Source: Pseudoalteromonas gelatinilytica
GTDB lineage: Bacteria > Pseudomonadota > Gammaproteobacteria > Enterobacterales > Alteromonadaceae
Assembly: GCF_001641615.1 (NCBI RefSeq)
Contig: NZ_LRRU01000004.1
Location: 62,001 to 126,000 of the forward strand
Direction of reading: 5' to 3'
Length of the DNA: 64,000 bases
Under the pieces are notes generated by a model. It was not told the origin of the DNA. It did no database searches and worked only from the letters and a program-made list of their open reading frames with translations. Shown here in pieces: positions 18,841 through 29,027 of this stretch (the stretch's first letter is position 1; each line of letters begins with the position of its first letter). The position numbers were made by a program, and so were the translations under genes.

Positions 18841-19644
18841 ATGATTATTAGTTTAACTATTATTGCTAGTTTGTTTTATGTGTTAGCAACGTCGCATGTG
18901 CTTTCACGTCTTTTCCACAAACAAGGTCCAAGCCAAAAACTCACGGTGATACTCAGCACTGTGGCTATCCTTGCTCATATGTTATTGCTGGTTAATTCTG
19001 TATTTCGTGCTGACGGACAAGATTTGAGTATCGTCAACGTTGCACTATTAACCTGTTGGGTCATTGTGGTCTCCGTGACGGCAGTATCCCTTAAATTCCC
19101 TGCTACATTATTATTGCCCGTAGTTTATGGCTTTGCAGCCATACTAACTTTAGCCAGTTTATTTATACCGCATCATGTGATTTTACATTCAATCGATGTC
19201 GAACTTGGCTTAGTCACTCATATTTCGTTATCGCTGTTGGCCTATTGTGTATTGATCATATCAACACTCTACGCCGTGCAGTTCTACTTTATTGATAAGC
19301 GTTTAAAACGCAAAGACTTGGCAATTGTACACAGCCACTTACCTCCTTTAATGGTGGTTGAGCGTCAGCTTTATCAATTACTCACACTCGGCACTATCTT
19401 GCTCACTTTTGCACTTCTTTCTGGATTTATCTTTTTAGAAGGTATGTTTGCGAGTGAATTTATTCATAAGACTGTTTTATCGTTAATTGCATGGCTGATT
19501 TTCACGGTTGTTACTGTGGGACATTTGCGTCAAGGCTGGCGTGGTAAGCCTGTGGTGTTTTCGATCATGATAGCCGCTTTTATCTTATCACTTGCTTATT
19601 TTGGCAGCCGTTTCATCCAAGAAGTGATTCTAAATAAGTTTTAA
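18841..19644 (+). CDS. ypjD: CcsA/CcmC-like membrane protein (YpjD family)
   Basis: 267-residue inner membrane protein with eight hydrophobic segments, of the cytochrome c assembly (HemX/CcsA-like) superfamily. Conserved His-containing loops are seen: THISLSLLAYC and the C-terminal IHKTVLSLIAWLIFTVVTVGHLRQGWRGK. The family is linked to heme handling, but the function of YpjD itself is not established. I chose the ATG at 18841 rather than the upstream start at 18730, as the extra 37 residues would precede the first membrane helix and the shorter length matches E. coli YpjD. Conserved between ffh and corB. Confidence 0.85.
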   Translation: MIISLTIIASLFYVLATSHVLSRLFHKQGPSQKLTVILSTVAILAHMLLLVNSVFRADGQDLSIVNVALLTCWVIVVSVTAVSLKFPATLLLPVVYGFAAILTLASLFIPHHVILHSIDVELGLVTHISLSLLAYCVLIISTLYAVQFYFIDKRLKRKDLAIVHSHLPPLMVVERQLYQLLTLGTILLTFALLSGFIFLEGMFASEFIHKTVLSLIAWLIFTVVTVGHLRQGWRGKPVVFSIMIAAFILSLAYFGSRFIQEVILNKF

Positions 19645-19705
19645 CTTGACTCAGCAAGCTGTCTCTAGCTTAATATGCACTGATTTATAAAAAAAGGATC
19701 CATCG

Positions 19706-20974
19706 TTGGACGACATATCGACTAGTTCCCTGTTTATTATACTGGGATTATTGATACTTATTTCTGCTTATTTTTCTGGTTCTGAAACTGGAATTATGTC
19801 AATTAACCGTATTCGCTTGCGCCATCTTGCTAAAGAAGATCATCGTGCCGCGAAACGTGTCAGCAAACTTTTAAGTCGCCCTGACAGACTCATTGGTCTG
19901 ATCTTGATTGGTAACAACTTAGTTAATATCGCTGCAGCACAGGTTGCGACGATTATTGGTATTCGCCTATATGGTGATCTCGGTATTGCCATTGCAACCG
20001 GCGCACTTACCTTAGTGGTTTTAATCTTTGCCGAAGTAACGCCAAAGACACTGGCAGCGCTTTATCCAGAAAAGGTCGCTTTCCCAAGCTCAATTGTATT
20101 AAAAGGCCTTTTGAAAATTCTTTTCCCATTTGTGCTTGTCGTAAACTGGATGACCAACGGCATGTTACGCTTATTTGGTATCACAACAGCACAAATTGAA
20201 GAGCACAGCTTAAGTAAAGAAGAATTAAAAACAGTGGTAAATGAATCAGGTGCACTATTACCTGCTCGCCACCAAAGCATGCTGACTTCAATTTTAGATT
20301 TAGAACAAGTTACCGTTGAAGATATCATGATCCCGCGTAACGAAATTGTTGCTATTGATATCAATGATGATTGGAAACTTATTAGTCGCCAGCTTACACA
20401 TGCACAACATACTCGCGTACTATTGTATCGTGACCAAATAGATGATGCTGTTGGCTTTATTCACTCACGTGATGCATTACGCCTATTAACGAAAGAGCAG
20501 TTCGATAAACCATCACTACTGCGTGCTGTACGTGAAATTTACTTCATTCCTGAAGGTACATCATTGAACACGCAATTACTTAAGTTCCAGCAATCGAAAG
20601 AACGCATTGGCTTAGTGGTTGATGAATATGGTGATATTCAAGGTCTAGTAACGCTTGAAGATATCCTTGAAGAAGTTGTTGGTGACTTTACGACAACACA
20701 ATCACGCACACCAAGTGAAGAAGTGACAGAGCAAGATGATGGTTCAGTGCTTGTCGATGGGGGTGCAAACATTCGCGACCTAAACAAAGAAATGGGTTGG
20801 GAATTACCAATCGATGGTCCAAAAACCCTCAGTGGCTTAATCGTTGAGTACTTGGAAGATATTCCAGATACCAACTTAAGTTTACGAATTGCGGGTTACC
20901 CAATCGAAGTGTTAGAAATAAAAGAAAACATGGTGAAACTGGTTAAAGTTATTCCAAGTAAACGTACAGAATAA
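19706..20974 (+). CDS. CNNM/CorB-type membrane transporter with CBS domains
   Basis: 422-residue protein with an N-terminal DUF21/CNNM membrane domain (about 1-190; YFSGSETGIMSINRIRLRHL, GNNLVNIAAAQVATI, FAEVTPKTLAALYPEKVA), a CBS pair (about 195-325; EDIMIPRNEI, IGLVVDEYGDIQGLVTLEDI) and a C-terminal CorC_HlyC domain. Relatives, E. coli YfjD and Salmonella CorB, are linked to Mg2+/Co2+ export. The start is TTG at 19706 with AAAGGAT 7 bases upstream and no better ATG. Follows ypjD, the conserved order. Confidence 0.93.
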   Translation: MDDISTSSLFIILGLLILISAYFSGSETGIMSINRIRLRHLAKEDHRAAKRVSKLLSRPDRLIGLILIGNNLVNIAAAQVATIIGIRLYGDLGIAIATGALTLVVLIFAEVTPKTLAALYPEKVAFPSSIVLKGLLKILFPFVLVVNWMTNGMLRLFGITTAQIEEHSLSKEELKTVVNESGALLPARHQSMLTSILDLEQVTVEDIMIPRNEIVAIDINDDWKLISRQLTHAQHTRVLLYRDQIDDAVGFIHSRDALRLLTKEQFDKPSLLRAVREIYFIPEGTSLNTQLLKFQQSKERIGLVVDEYGDIQGLVTLEDILEEVVGDFTTTQSRTPSEEVTEQDDGSVLVDGGANIRDLNKEMGWELPIDGPKTLSGLIVEYLEDIPDTNLSLRIAGYPIEVLEIKENMVKLVKVIPSKRTE

Positions 20975-21000
20975 CCGTTAACAGTTCCGGCATTAAATTA

Positions 21001-21031
21001 GAAAAAGGAGTAGCTAGCTACTCCTTTTTTG
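21001..21031. terminator. Terminator after the CorB-type gene
   Basis: AAAAAGGAGTAGC / GCTACTCCTTTTTT stem with a T run, 26 bases after the stop. Confidence 0.92.
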
Positions 21032-21149
21032 TTACTGACAAATCGAAAATATCTGAAAATTCGTATTTCTCCACGCAAGCCACACACAACAGCCTTATTC
21101 GTCTACTATTATTTCTTTTGCATATACATTGATATAACAAGGAATGAAA

Positions 21150-21989
21150 ATGGACGAAATATCAATCGAAAAAATCTATAACCAAGCTATCGAATTGCTG
21201 ATGCTTTACGGGCCAAAGTTTATCCTCGCAATCCTAGTTTTAATTATAGGTTGGTGGTTAATTGGTAGAATTGCCAATATGGCCGAAAAATCAATGAATA
21301 AGGTCAAGTTCGAAGTTGGCCTTACGCACTTTTTAGTTTCCTTTATCTCAGTCATTCTAAAAGTACTGTTACTGATATCTGTCGCGTCGATGATTGGTAT
21401 AGAAACAACCTCGTTTATAGCTATGCTGGGTGCAGCAGGCCTAGCAGTGGGCATGGCTCTTCAAGGCAGCTTAGCTAACTTTGCAGGTGGCGTGCTTATC
21501 TTGTTCTTTAAGCCTTTTAAAGTCGGCGATGTTATCGAAGCACAAGGCTACATGGGTAAAGTGGTTGAGATACAAATTTTTGTCACTGTTTTACTCACCT
21601 ACGACAACGAAAAAATTATTATCCCAAATGGCACGCTATCAAATGGCTGCGTTAAAAATAAGTTTGCAGAGCCAACTCACCGCGTTGCTATCGAATTTGG
21701 TATCAGTTACGGCGATGATGTGCATAAAGCCCGTGACGTGCTAATGAGCGTGCTTGATGATTATGATTTGGTATTAAAAGACATTGAAGATAAAAAACCG
21801 ACAGTCCATGTTAGTCAACATGGTGAAAGCCATATTGGTATGTTGGTATGGGCGTGGGTTGAGTCAGATAACTACTGGCCGGTGTATTTTGGCTTATACG
21901 AACGCGTTAAAATTGCCTTTGACGCCGCTGATATCACGATTCCATTCCCGCAAAGGGATGTCCATATTCACCAGTTTCCTGGTAAATAG
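21150..21989 (+). CDS. mscS: Small-conductance mechanosensitive channel MscS
   Basis: 279-residue homoheptameric channel that opens on membrane tension and releases solutes on hypo-osmotic shock. Three N-terminal helices are visible. The pore helix carries the Gly/Ala packing pattern (AAGLAVGMALQGSLANFAGG), followed by the beta domain (FKPFKVGDVIEAQG, IIIPNGTLSNG) and the alpha/beta C-terminal cage. The second ATG (21150) is preferred because AAGGA sits 6 bases before it and abuts the first ATG (21144). Size matches E. coli MscS. Confidence 0.95.
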   Translation: MDEISIEKIYNQAIELLMLYGPKFILAILVLIIGWWLIGRIANMAEKSMNKVKFEVGLTHFLVSFISVILKVLLLISVASMIGIETTSFIAMLGAAGLAVGMALQGSLANFAGGVLILFFKPFKVGDVIEAQGYMGKVVEIQIFVTVLLTYDNEKIIIPNGTLSNGCVKNKFAEPTHRVAIEFGISYGDDVHKARDVLMSVLDDYDLVLKDIEDKKPTVHVSQHGESHIGMLVWAWVESDNYWPVYFGLYERVKIAFDAADITIPFPQRDVHIHQFPGK

Positions 21990-21994
21990 CTAGT

Positions 21995-22022
21995 AAAAAG
22001 CCCGCTAATTGAAGCGGGCTTT
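21995..22022. terminator. Terminator between mscS and the SLT gene
   Basis: AAAGCCCGCT / AGCGGGCTTT stem with six-base loop between convergent genes. Confidence 0.85.
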
Positions 22023-22033
22023 CTATTTAGTCA

Positions 22034-22642
22034 TTAACTAAATAAACGTTGGAACCAGTTTTTATCTAAATCGGCTTCACACTTTTTAAGTTGTGCACCA
22101 TAACGACTAGCTCGATGCTTTACTTTATTTGCCACATTCATCAGCCATTTTTTGCTTTTATAGGTGCCCCGTTTATAGCCACCCCACCCTTCATGGTAGT
22201 TTAGGTACTGAGCGTAGGCATCCCATTTAGATACCCCATTTACTTTATGTGTTTTGTAAACAAACCACGCCATAAAGTCGATAGCATCGTCAAAATCGTC
22301 CCTATCTGCACCACTGTTACCAGTTTCACGGATGTAATCTGACCACGTTGGTGTTTTTGCTTGTGAATAACCATAGGCAGAGCTTGCACGACCGATTGGG
22401 ATAACCCATAAGAAATATTCCATTGGCGGCGCTGCATCATGACGAAATGAGCTTTCTTGATACATCATGCTCATAAGCACATGTTTAGGTGAGCCCCACT
22501 TTTCTTGTGCATCACGTGCATCGTAATACCAATCAGGCTTTTCTTCAAAAATCTTACATATATCATGAGGTTGCTCTGGCGGAGCGGTTGCACAACCAGC
22601 CAGTGATGCGGCCAGCGATAAAATAATTATACTTTTTTTCAT
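22034..22642 (-). CDS. Lytic transglycosylase (SLT fold) lipoprotein
   Basis: 202-residue predicted lipoprotein; lipobox LAGC at about residue 17. The lysozyme-like domain has the catalytic Glu in MMYQESSFRHDA, then AYGYSQAKTPTW (equivalent of the GLMQ motif) and YLNYHEGWGGYKRGTY (AYNxG equivalent). The family cleaves peptidoglycan with formation of 1,6-anhydro-MurNAc. It differs from MltC or EmtA in having an insertion (PPMEYFLWVIPIGRAS) between the catalytic Glu and the second motif. A stand-alone gene between mscS and gshA. Confidence 0.88.
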   Translation of the reverse strand: MKKSIIILSLAASLAGCATAPPEQPHDICKIFEEKPDWYYDARDAQEKWGSPKHVLMSMMYQESSFRHDAAPPMEYFLWVIPIGRASSAYGYSQAKTPTWSDYIRETGNSGADRDDFDDAIDFMAWFVYKTHKVNGVSKWDAYAQYLNYHEGWGGYKRGTYKSKKWLMNVANKVKHRASRYGAQLKKCEADLDKNWFQRLFS

Positions 22643-22735
22643 TTTTTTATGGATCTCGCTGAACTTTTTCTTATCAGGTCAGTCTGAACTTATGAATGCA
22701 GCAGTATAGCATTGTTTCATCCCTGAAGAATCTTT

Positions 22736-22763
22736 GACGCAGCCTCCTTAGGCTGCGTTTTTT
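22736..22763 (+). terminator. Rho-independent terminator oriented to the plus strand without a plus-strand gene
   Basis: ACGCAGCC / GGCTGCGT stem with TCCTTA loop, followed on the plus strand by seven T. On the minus strand, where gshA ends 15 bases away, no T run follows the stem. As drawn it would end a plus-strand transcript starting in the SLT-gshA gap, where no gene is seen. Confidence 0.7.
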
Positions 22764-22777
22764 TATGCCTCACCTTA

Positions 22778-24352
22778 CTAAGCTTTAGCAAAATAGTCAT
22801 CTAAAAATGCAGTAAAAGACACACTGTCAGCCGCTTTCACTTCACGTTCTTTAAGTACAGAGTCAGATGCCTGTTTGGTTAAAAAAGCATGATCATAAAA
22901 TTGATATTCAGCATCAAGATGATTTTGTTTATATTGCTCTGCAAGTGCTAACGCGAAATGCCCATTATCTTGATTTTTACTTGCCAGTGCTCCGACATAT
23001 CTGCCAGAGAAAGTTTTACTAGGGCTGTTTACCCAGGTTGCAAGCTCAGCAATGGTTTCGCTGTAATAGCTCACGCCGTATGCACTATCCATGTAACGCG
23101 CAACGGCTGTTAAATCATTAAAAATTGCCCCAGCCCAGTCCGTCAAACGAACCTTGTTGCCTTGTTTGTTGAGGGTTAACTCTGGATTTCGACCTTCATT
23201 AACAACGGCATCAAGGTTAGTTGTGCTTAACTTTTGTTCTTGCCAATCCATTTCTGGAGAGTCGTTCAATAAGCAATATGTTAAGAATACGTCTAAGAAG
23301 CGAATTTGCTGTAAATCGATACCGGTTTCACTGAATGGGTTTACATCAAGCGCACGAACTTCAATGTACTCTATACCGCCACGCAGTAATGCATCTGTCG
23401 GGGTTTCGCCCGATGCAGCATTTCGTTTAGGACGAATTGGAGAATAAAATTCGTTTTCGATTTGCAGAATATTTTTGTTTAACTGTTTTGGCTCTGCGCT
23501 CGTGTAATCGTCAATATGGCTGTAGATATCAGATGAGGTATGAATCGCTTCTTTTAAACCTGCTACGTATTCTTCTAATGAATTATACATAACACGTAGA
23601 GACGATTGTGCGCTGTTGGTATAGCCTAAATTACCAAGACGAAGTGCAGTCCCTACTTCTAAATAAAGCGTGCCTTTACCTAGCTTTTTAAAAGGTAAGT
23701 CAGTTTCACGGCCTTGCAAGAAAGAGTTACACAATGCTGGCGATGCACCAAACAAAAAGCTGATCAACCAAAGTTCGCGCTTAAAGTTGCGGATAAGACC
23801 CAAATAGCCACTTGAAATAGAATCAGCGAGTGTTCCTTCACTGCCATTTAAGCTATACAGGCTTTGCCATAAGCTCTCAGGAAATGAAATATTAAAATGC
23901 ACACCGGCAATCGCTTGCATCATGCTGCCATAGCGATTTTTCAAACCCTCACGGTAAAGTGTTTTCATGCGGCCGATATTTGAATCACCAAATTGCGCCA
24001 ATACAATATCATCTTGGTGTTCAATAAAGCATGGCATACTGATAGGCCATAGCAGCTCATCGCCCATATGAGAAAGCGTGAACTTTTGCAGGTCTTTAAG
24101 CTGAGCGAGGGTTTGCTCTGCTGAGGTACTAACCGGTGTAATAAATTCTAAAAGCGATTCAGAAAAATCGGTGGTGACGTGATCATTTGTTAAAGCACTA
24201 CCCACGCCTTGTGGATGGCCTTGTTGTGAAATAACACCACTTGGTTTGATCCTTAAAGCTTCTCGCTCGATACCACGTTTAATCCCATTAATTGCGTTAG
24301 GAAATTGTGCCGTTAACGCTTCTAGCGTTTTATTTAAATCATGTTTTATCAA
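22778..24352 (-). CDS. gshA: Glutamate-cysteine ligase GshA
   Basis: 524-residue ATP-dependent enzyme, first step of glutathione synthesis, of the proteobacterial type 1 class. Motifs seen: NGIKRGIEREALRI (substrate binding), TDFSESLLEFITP, VHFNISFPESLW, SSLRVMYNSLEEY, and GIEYIEVRALDVNPF. Length fits E. coli GshA (518). The start is TTG at 24352, with GAGGA 7 bases upstream; no in-frame ATG precedes the conserved N-terminus. Alone in its transcription unit. Confidence 0.97.
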   Translation of the reverse strand: MIKHDLNKTLEALTAQFPNAINGIKRGIEREALRIKPSGVISQQGHPQGVGSALTNDHVTTDFSESLLEFITPVSTSAEQTLAQLKDLQKFTLSHMGDELLWPISMPCFIEHQDDIVLAQFGDSNIGRMKTLYREGLKNRYGSMMQAIAGVHFNISFPESLWQSLYSLNGSEGTLADSISSGYLGLIRNFKRELWLISFLFGASPALCNSFLQGRETDLPFKKLGKGTLYLEVGTALRLGNLGYTNSAQSSLRVMYNSLEEYVAGLKEAIHTSSDIYSHIDDYTSAEPKQLNKNILQIENEFYSPIRPKRNAASGETPTDALLRGGIEYIEVRALDVNPFSETGIDLQQIRFLDVFLTYCLLNDSPEMDWQEQKLSTTNLDAVVNEGRNPELTLNKQGNKVRLTDWAGAIFNDLTAVARYMDSAYGVSYYSETIAELATWVNSPSKTFSGRYVGALASKNQDNGHFALALAEQYKQNHLDAEYQFYDHAFLTKQASDSVLKEREVKAADSVSFTAFLDDYFAKA

Positions 24353-24617
24353 AAATGCTTCCTCGAGCCGCGTGGCTGTAATCCTAAGTGTATGGGGGCA
24401 AAAAATAATTACTCAAGAGCGAAAAATCAGTTTCATTCAGTACCTATACACTTGAAGCTCAATCTTGCCATTGTGGATGCTATTATACAATTGCTTTGGT
24501 GGCACTTCATTGATGCTAAAATCATGAAAAATACAATTTAGGCTTATTTCTTGAGGATATTAGACCTTTTAACTAATATAAAAGACTGAGGCTAAACATA
24601 ATAATTCAGGCAAGATA

Positions 24618-24631
24618 TTGTTTTAGATCAA
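24618..24631. promoter_or_regulatory. FNR-like box upstream of the PAS chemoreceptor gene
   Basis: TTGTT-TTAG-ATCAA matches the FNR consensus TTGAT-N4-ATCAA at 9 of 10 defined bases. It is centred about 90 bases before the transcript start predicted from the TATAAT at 24703-24708. Regulation by an FNR homologue is inferred. Confidence 0.5.
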
Positions 24632-24702
24632 AGGGAAGATGAAATTATTAAAAGTTTCACCGTTAACCATATGTTCCCCCTTCCCTTACATTTTTCTGAG
24701 AC

Positions 24703-24708
24703 TATAAT
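24703..24708 (+). promoter_or_regulatory. -10 box for the PAS chemoreceptor gene
   Basis: Perfect TATAAT, 37 bases before the ATG. No good -35 is present at 16-18 bases, consistent with an activated promoter. Confidence 0.45.
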
Positions 24709-24744
24709 CCGCACACCATAAAAAAGTATATTTCGAGGACTCAT

Positions 24745-26292
24745 ATGCGTCGTGGGCAAGAAATCATCAATCAAGAAGTGACATACTCCGAAAAACAGGA
24801 GTTGGTCTCTACCACAGATTTACGCGGTGTAATCACATACGTAAATAAGGAATTTTGTACTATTGCGGGTTATACCGAAGAAGAGTTACTCGGAAAAAAT
24901 CATAATATTGTACGCCATCCAGATATGCCTAAAGCGGCATTTAAAGAGATGTGGGATAAATTAAAGCAGGGTCACTCATGGCGTGGCATGGTAAAAAATC
25001 TCTGTAAAGATGGTCGCTACTATTGGGTCGATGCGTTCGTTACGCCTATTTATGAACATGGCCAATTAGTTGGCTATCAATCAGTACGTACCAAACCATC
25101 TGAGCAATTAAAAACCCGTGCGATGGCACTGTACACTAAAATTAATGATGGAAAATCTATCTCATCATTTCGTGAGAATATTTCGCTCAGACAATTATTG
25201 TCTGCGATTTTATTGGTTGCTGGCGTGGTTGGATTAGCGCTAACTACCTCGTGGATGGTTACCTTAGCTAGCTGCGCCCTTGTCGTCCTGCTTTTTGCTT
25301 TAAATTATGACGAACTCGTTGTTACACCAAACCATTTAAAGCAGCAACGTGCTGAATTTGATTCTGTCTCACGTTACGTCTATTGCGGTTCACACCCTTT
25401 CAGTATTGCTGCCTACAATCAGCAAATGCTGTTTGCTAAGCTCAGAACTGTATTAGGTCGTGTGAAAGACTCTACGTACTCGTTTAAAGATATCGCCACT
25501 AACTTAGACAAACAATCGTCATTGACAGAACAAGGTATTGCGGCACAAGGACAACGGTTGAGTGACATTGCTACAGCAATGACACAAATGAGTGCGACTA
25601 TTGGTGAGATTTCTGCAAATACACATCACACTGCTGATAAGGTTAAAACAACTTATCAAAGCTGTAACGATATCAAACTGCATATTGAAGATAACAGCAG
25701 TATGGTGTCTGATCTGGCTAACCAAGTTGAACAAGCAGCAAGCACCGCGAATTCTCTTGCTAGCGAAGCAGACAAAATTGGCCAAGTAATGAGTGAGATT
25801 GAAGGCATTGCCGAACAAACAAACTTATTAGCACTGAATGCCGCCATTGAAGCAGCACGTGCAGGTGAACATGGCCGAGGCTTTGCGGTTGTAGCAGATG
25901 AAGTACGTGCACTTTCTTCACGCACTCAAAATGCGACAGCACAAATTCATAGCTCGATTAAAGAGATTCAAGATACATTATTTAGCTGGTCTAAAGTTAT
26001 GCAATCAACAAAAGAGCAAGCAGACTCGTGTGTTGATACCACCGCCCATACACAAACTGAGCTTGCGAGCATTTTTGCACAGATCAATGAAATATCAGGT
26101 CTTGCCACTGAGATATCAACAGCTGCTGAGGAACAACAAGTTGTCAGCGCCGATATTCGTGAAAATGTTGAAAGTATCAGAGGTCATAGCGAAGAAAACT
26201 TAAAGCATAGTTACAACGTAGCGAAAGATGCAGCGGGACTTGTTGAAGGCTCACGCAAAGTAAACGATATGCTATTAACCTTTAAAGTTTAA
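24745..26292 (+). CDS. Aer-type PAS chemoreceptor
   Basis: 515-residue chemoreceptor with a cytoplasmic N-terminal PAS domain (about 15-120). The segment [20 protein letters not shown] and the [19 protein letters not shown] core match Aer, where FAD is held and redox or oxygen is sensed. Two membrane segments follow (about 150-195) with almost no periplasmic loop, then a HAMP-like linker and the signalling domain with [23 protein letters not shown] binding and aerotaxis are inferred from family. ATG 24745 has a GAGG upstream. An FNR-like site lies in the promoter region. Confidence 0.93.
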   Translation: MRRGQEIINQEVTYSEKQELVSTTDLRGVITYVNKEFCTIAGYTEEELLGKNHNIVRHPDMPKAAFKEMWDKLKQGHSWRGMVKNLCKDGRYYWVDAFVTPIYEHGQLVGYQSVRTKPSEQLKTRAMALYTKINDGKSISSFRENISLRQLLSAILLVAGVVGLALTTSWMVTLASCALVVLLFALNYDELVVTPNHLKQQRAEFDSVSRYVYCGSHPFSIAAYNQQMLFAKLRTVLGRVKDSTYSFKDIATNLDKQSSLTEQGIAAQGQRLSDIATAMTQMSATIGEISANTHHTADKVKTTYQSCNDIKLHIEDNSSMVSDLANQVEQAASTANSLASEADKIGQVMSEIEGIAEQTNLLALNAAIEAARAGEHGRGFAVVADEVRALSSRTQNATAQIHSSIKEIQDTLFSWSKVMQSTKEQADSCVDTTAHTQTELASIFAQINEISGLATEISTAAEEQQVVSADIRENVESIRGHSEENLKHSYNVAKDAAGLVEGSRKVNDMLLTFKV

Positions 26293-26305
26293 AGCTGATT
26301 AATAC

Positions 26306-26340
26306 AAAAAAGCCGCATCATTACCGATGCGGCTTTTTGT
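26306..26340. terminator. Bidirectional terminator between the chemoreceptor gene and clpB
   Basis: AAAAAAGCCGCATC / GATGCGGCTTTTTG, a 13-base stem with T run, between convergent genes. Confidence 0.92.
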
Positions 26341-26352
26341 TTTTAATACTAA

Positions 26353-28929
26353 TTATCGACTAGAGAAAACGAGACCATTCTCGTCAGCATCAATATGGAT
26401 GATAGCACCCGGTTGATAATCCCCACCAAGTAAGCGCTGTGCTAATGGGTTTTCAATGGTATGTTGAATAGCACGTTTTAAAGGCCTTGCCCCATAGACT
26501 GGATCAAAACCACTTTCAGCGATGCGATTTAGCGCTGCATCCGTTACTTCAAGAATGTAGCCTTTTTCCGTTAATCGCTCACGTAACTTACTTAACTGAA
26601 TATCAGCAATTTCTTTAATGTGCTCATTAGCAAGCGGATGGAATACCACGGTTTCGTCGATACGGTTAATAAACTCAGGGCGGAACTGGCTCACCAATAC
26701 ACCCATCACTTTTTCTTTTAACCCAGCATAATCATTTGAACCCGCTTGCTCTTGGATAATATCTGAACCCAAGTTAGAGGTCATAATGATCACCGTATTT
26801 TTAAAATCAACGGTACGCCCCTGCCCATCCGTTAAACGGCCATCATCGAGAACTTGCAGTAAGATGTTAAATACATCAGGATGCGCTTTTTCGACTTCAT
26901 CCAATAAAATGACTGAATATGGACGACGGCGTACAGCTTCAGTTAAATAGCCACCTTCTTCATAGCCAACATAACCCGGAGGCGCACCCACTAAACGTGC
27001 CACTGAGTGTTTCTCCATAAACTCCGACATATCAATGCGCACCATGGCATCTTCGGTGTCAAACATAAAGCTGGCTAATGCTTTTGTCAGCTCAGTTTTA
27101 CCCACCCCTGTCGGGCCTAAAAATAAGAATGAACCGATTGGACGATTAGGATCAGCAAGTCCTGCGCGAGAGCGACGTATTGCATTCGCAACAGCCACAA
27201 CGGCTTCATCTTGACCAATCACTTTGTGGTGTAATTGATCTTCCATTTGCAGTAACTTTTCACGCTCACCTTGCAGCATTTTCGATACCGGGATACCTGT
27301 CCAGCGCGATAGAATTTCCGCTATTTCGTCTTCACCTACTTGGTTTTTAAGCAAACTCATTTCTTGCATTTCAGCTTGTGAAGCAAGGTCAAGTTTGCGC
27401 TCAAGTTCAGGGATACGACCATATTGCAGCTCAGACATACGTTGTAAGTCGCTGGCACGACGTGCCACCTCCAAATCAAGACGCGCCTGTTCAAGCTCAG
27501 CTTTAATTACTTGCGTGCCTTGCAATGAGGCCTTCTCGGCATTCCACACTTCGTCTAGCTCGCGGTATTGCGCTTCAAGTTCAGTGATCAGTTCTTGCAT
27601 TTCGGTGCGGCGCTTTTGACTCGCTTCGTCTTTTTCTTTCGCCAATGCATTGTCTTCCAGTTTTAACTGAATAATACGACGCTCAAGCTTGTCTAAAGAC
27701 TCTGGTTTTGAGTCGATTTGCAAACGAATTGAAGAACCCGCTTCATCAATTAAATCAATTGCCTTGTCTGGTAATTGGCGATCGCTAATGTAACGGTGCG
27801 ACAACTGCGCCGCGGCAACAATAGCCGGATCGGTAATATCAACTGAGTGATGTAGCTCGTAACGCTCTTTTAGGCCACGTAAAATCGCAATGGTGTCTTC
27901 AACCGATGGTTCATCAACAAACACCTTTTGGAAGCGACGCTCAAGTGCCGCATCTTTTTCAATGTATTGACGATACTCATCAAGTGTTGTGGCACCCACG
28001 CAATGTAACTCACCACGAGCAAGTGCAGGCTTTAACATATTACCCGCATCCATTGCGCCATCTGTTTTACCAGCGCCTACCATGGTATGGATTTCATCAA
28101 TAAAGAGGATGACTTGGCCTTCTTCTTTAGCAAGTTCATTCAAAACTGATTTTAAACGCTCTTCAAATTCACCACGGTATTTAGCACCGGCAACCAACGC
28201 ACCTAAATCGAGCGATAATACTCGCTTGTTTTTTAAGCCCTCAGGTACTTCACCATTGATAATTCGCTGCGCAAGGCCTTCGGCAATGGCTGTTTTACCT
28301 ACGCCCGGCTCACCAATTAATACCGGATTATTTTTAGTACGGCGTTGTAATACTTGGATCGTACGACGAATTTCGTCATCACGGCCAATAACAGGGTCAA
28401 GCTTACCTTGCTCTGCTCGTTCAGTTAAATCGATGGTGAATTTTTTTAATGCCTGACGGGTTTCTTCAGCATTTGGGTCGTCAACCTTCTGACCACCACG
28501 AATAGCCTCAATAGCCGCTTCAATTTTGCTAGAAGTAATATTCAGCGCTTTAAAAATATCGCCTAATGGACCTTTATCGTCACACGCTGCAAGGACAAAT
28601 AACTCACTCGAAATGAATTTATCTTTTCGCTTTTGAGCATACTTATCACACAAGTTAATTAACGAAATCAGGTTATTTGACAGCTGAACATCACCACCAA
28701 TACCTTCAACTTTAAACAGTTTTTCGATTTCTTGGGATAACTTGGTGTTTAACTCATCAGCACTCACACCGGCTTGTGCAAGTAGTGCACGCACACTTGA
28801 ACCATTTTGCTGAAGCAATGAATACATTAAATGCACAGGCTCAATAAATTGATGATCGCGCCCAAGTGCTAATGACTGCGCATCTGAAAGCGCAGATTGA
28901 AATTTACTTGTAAATCTATCTAAACGCAT
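26353..28929 (-). CDS. clpB: ATP-dependent disaggregase ClpB
   Basis: 858-residue AAA+ chaperone that, with DnaK, dissolves protein aggregates after heat stress. Domain order: N domain with two Clp_N repeats (1-145), NBD1 with Walker [15 protein letters not shown] (about 200), the long coiled-coil middle domain (about 400-525), NBD2 with [14 protein letters not shown] (about 605) and the C-terminal domain. The pore motif [10 protein letters not shown] and the linker [12 protein letters not shown] match ClpB. Length is standard. It carries a sigma-32-like promoter and follows pgeF and rluD, the E. coli order. Confidence 0.98.
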   Translation of the reverse strand: MRLDRFTSKFQSALSDAQSLALGRDHQFIEPVHLMYSLLQQNGSSVRALLAQAGVSADELNTKLSQEIEKLFKVEGIGGDVQLSNNLISLINLCDKYAQKRKDKFISSELFVLAACDDKGPLGDIFKALNITSSKIEAAIEAIRGGQKVDDPNAEETRQALKKFTIDLTERAEQGKLDPVIGRDDEIRRTIQVLQRRTKNNPVLIGEPGVGKTAIAEGLAQRIINGEVPEGLKNKRVLSLDLGALVAGAKYRGEFEERLKSVLNELAKEEGQVILFIDEIHTMVGAGKTDGAMDAGNMLKPALARGELHCVGATTLDEYRQYIEKDAALERRFQKVFVDEPSVEDTIAILRGLKERYELHHSVDITDPAIVAAAQLSHRYISDRQLPDKAIDLIDEAGSSIRLQIDSKPESLDKLERRIIQLKLEDNALAKEKDEASQKRRTEMQELITELEAQYRELDEVWNAEKASLQGTQVIKAELEQARLDLEVARRASDLQRMSELQYGRIPELERKLDLASQAEMQEMSLLKNQVGEDEIAEILSRWTGIPVSKMLQGEREKLLQMEDQLHHKVIGQDEAVVAVANAIRRSRAGLADPNRPIGSFLFLGPTGVGKTELTKALASFMFDTEDAMVRIDMSEFMEKHSVARLVGAPPGYVGYEEGGYLTEAVRRRPYSVILLDEVEKAHPDVFNILLQVLDDGRLTDGQGRTVDFKNTVIIMTSNLGSDIIQEQAGSNDYAGLKEKVMGVLVSQFRPEFINRIDETVVFHPLANEHIKEIADIQLSKLRERLTEKGYILEVTDAALNRIAESGFDPVYGARPLKRAIQHTIENPLAQRLLGGDYQPGAIIHIDADENGLVFSSR

Positions 28930-28963
28930 AAGGGTTTACCTATTAAAAAATCTAATTGCTTAA

Positions 28964-28993
28964 TTAATGGGTATGCTTAGTGATTTGTTCAAG
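28964..28993 (-). promoter_or_regulatory. Sigma-32 (heat shock) promoter of clpB
   Basis: On the minus strand CTTGAAC (28987-28993) is followed after 14 bases by ACCCATTAA (28964-28972), a close match to the RpoH consensus CTTGAAA-N(11-16)-CCCCATNT. It sits about 35 bases upstream of the clpB ATG, in the right orientation; clpB is an RpoH regulon member in E. coli. Confidence 0.8.
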
Positions 28994-29027
28994 TAAAAGA
29001 AGAAAATTTAATCGAAAAAAAGGCGTA

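Larger units (their letters stand above)
24353..24744. other. 392-base gap between divergent gshA and aer-like gene
   Basis: No coding potential is visible. The right half holds the FNR-like box and -10 listed separately; the left half presumably holds the gshA promoter, which I could not place with confidence. Confidence 0.5.

Noticed and set aside
24341..24541. Plus-strand frame in the gshA-aer gap
   Set aside because: Overlaps the gshA start, no ribosome site and no protein-like pattern.
27989..28456. 155-codon frame on the plus strand within clpB
   Set aside because: Antisense shadow of a strongly conserved gene; no ribosome site and no recognisable protein.
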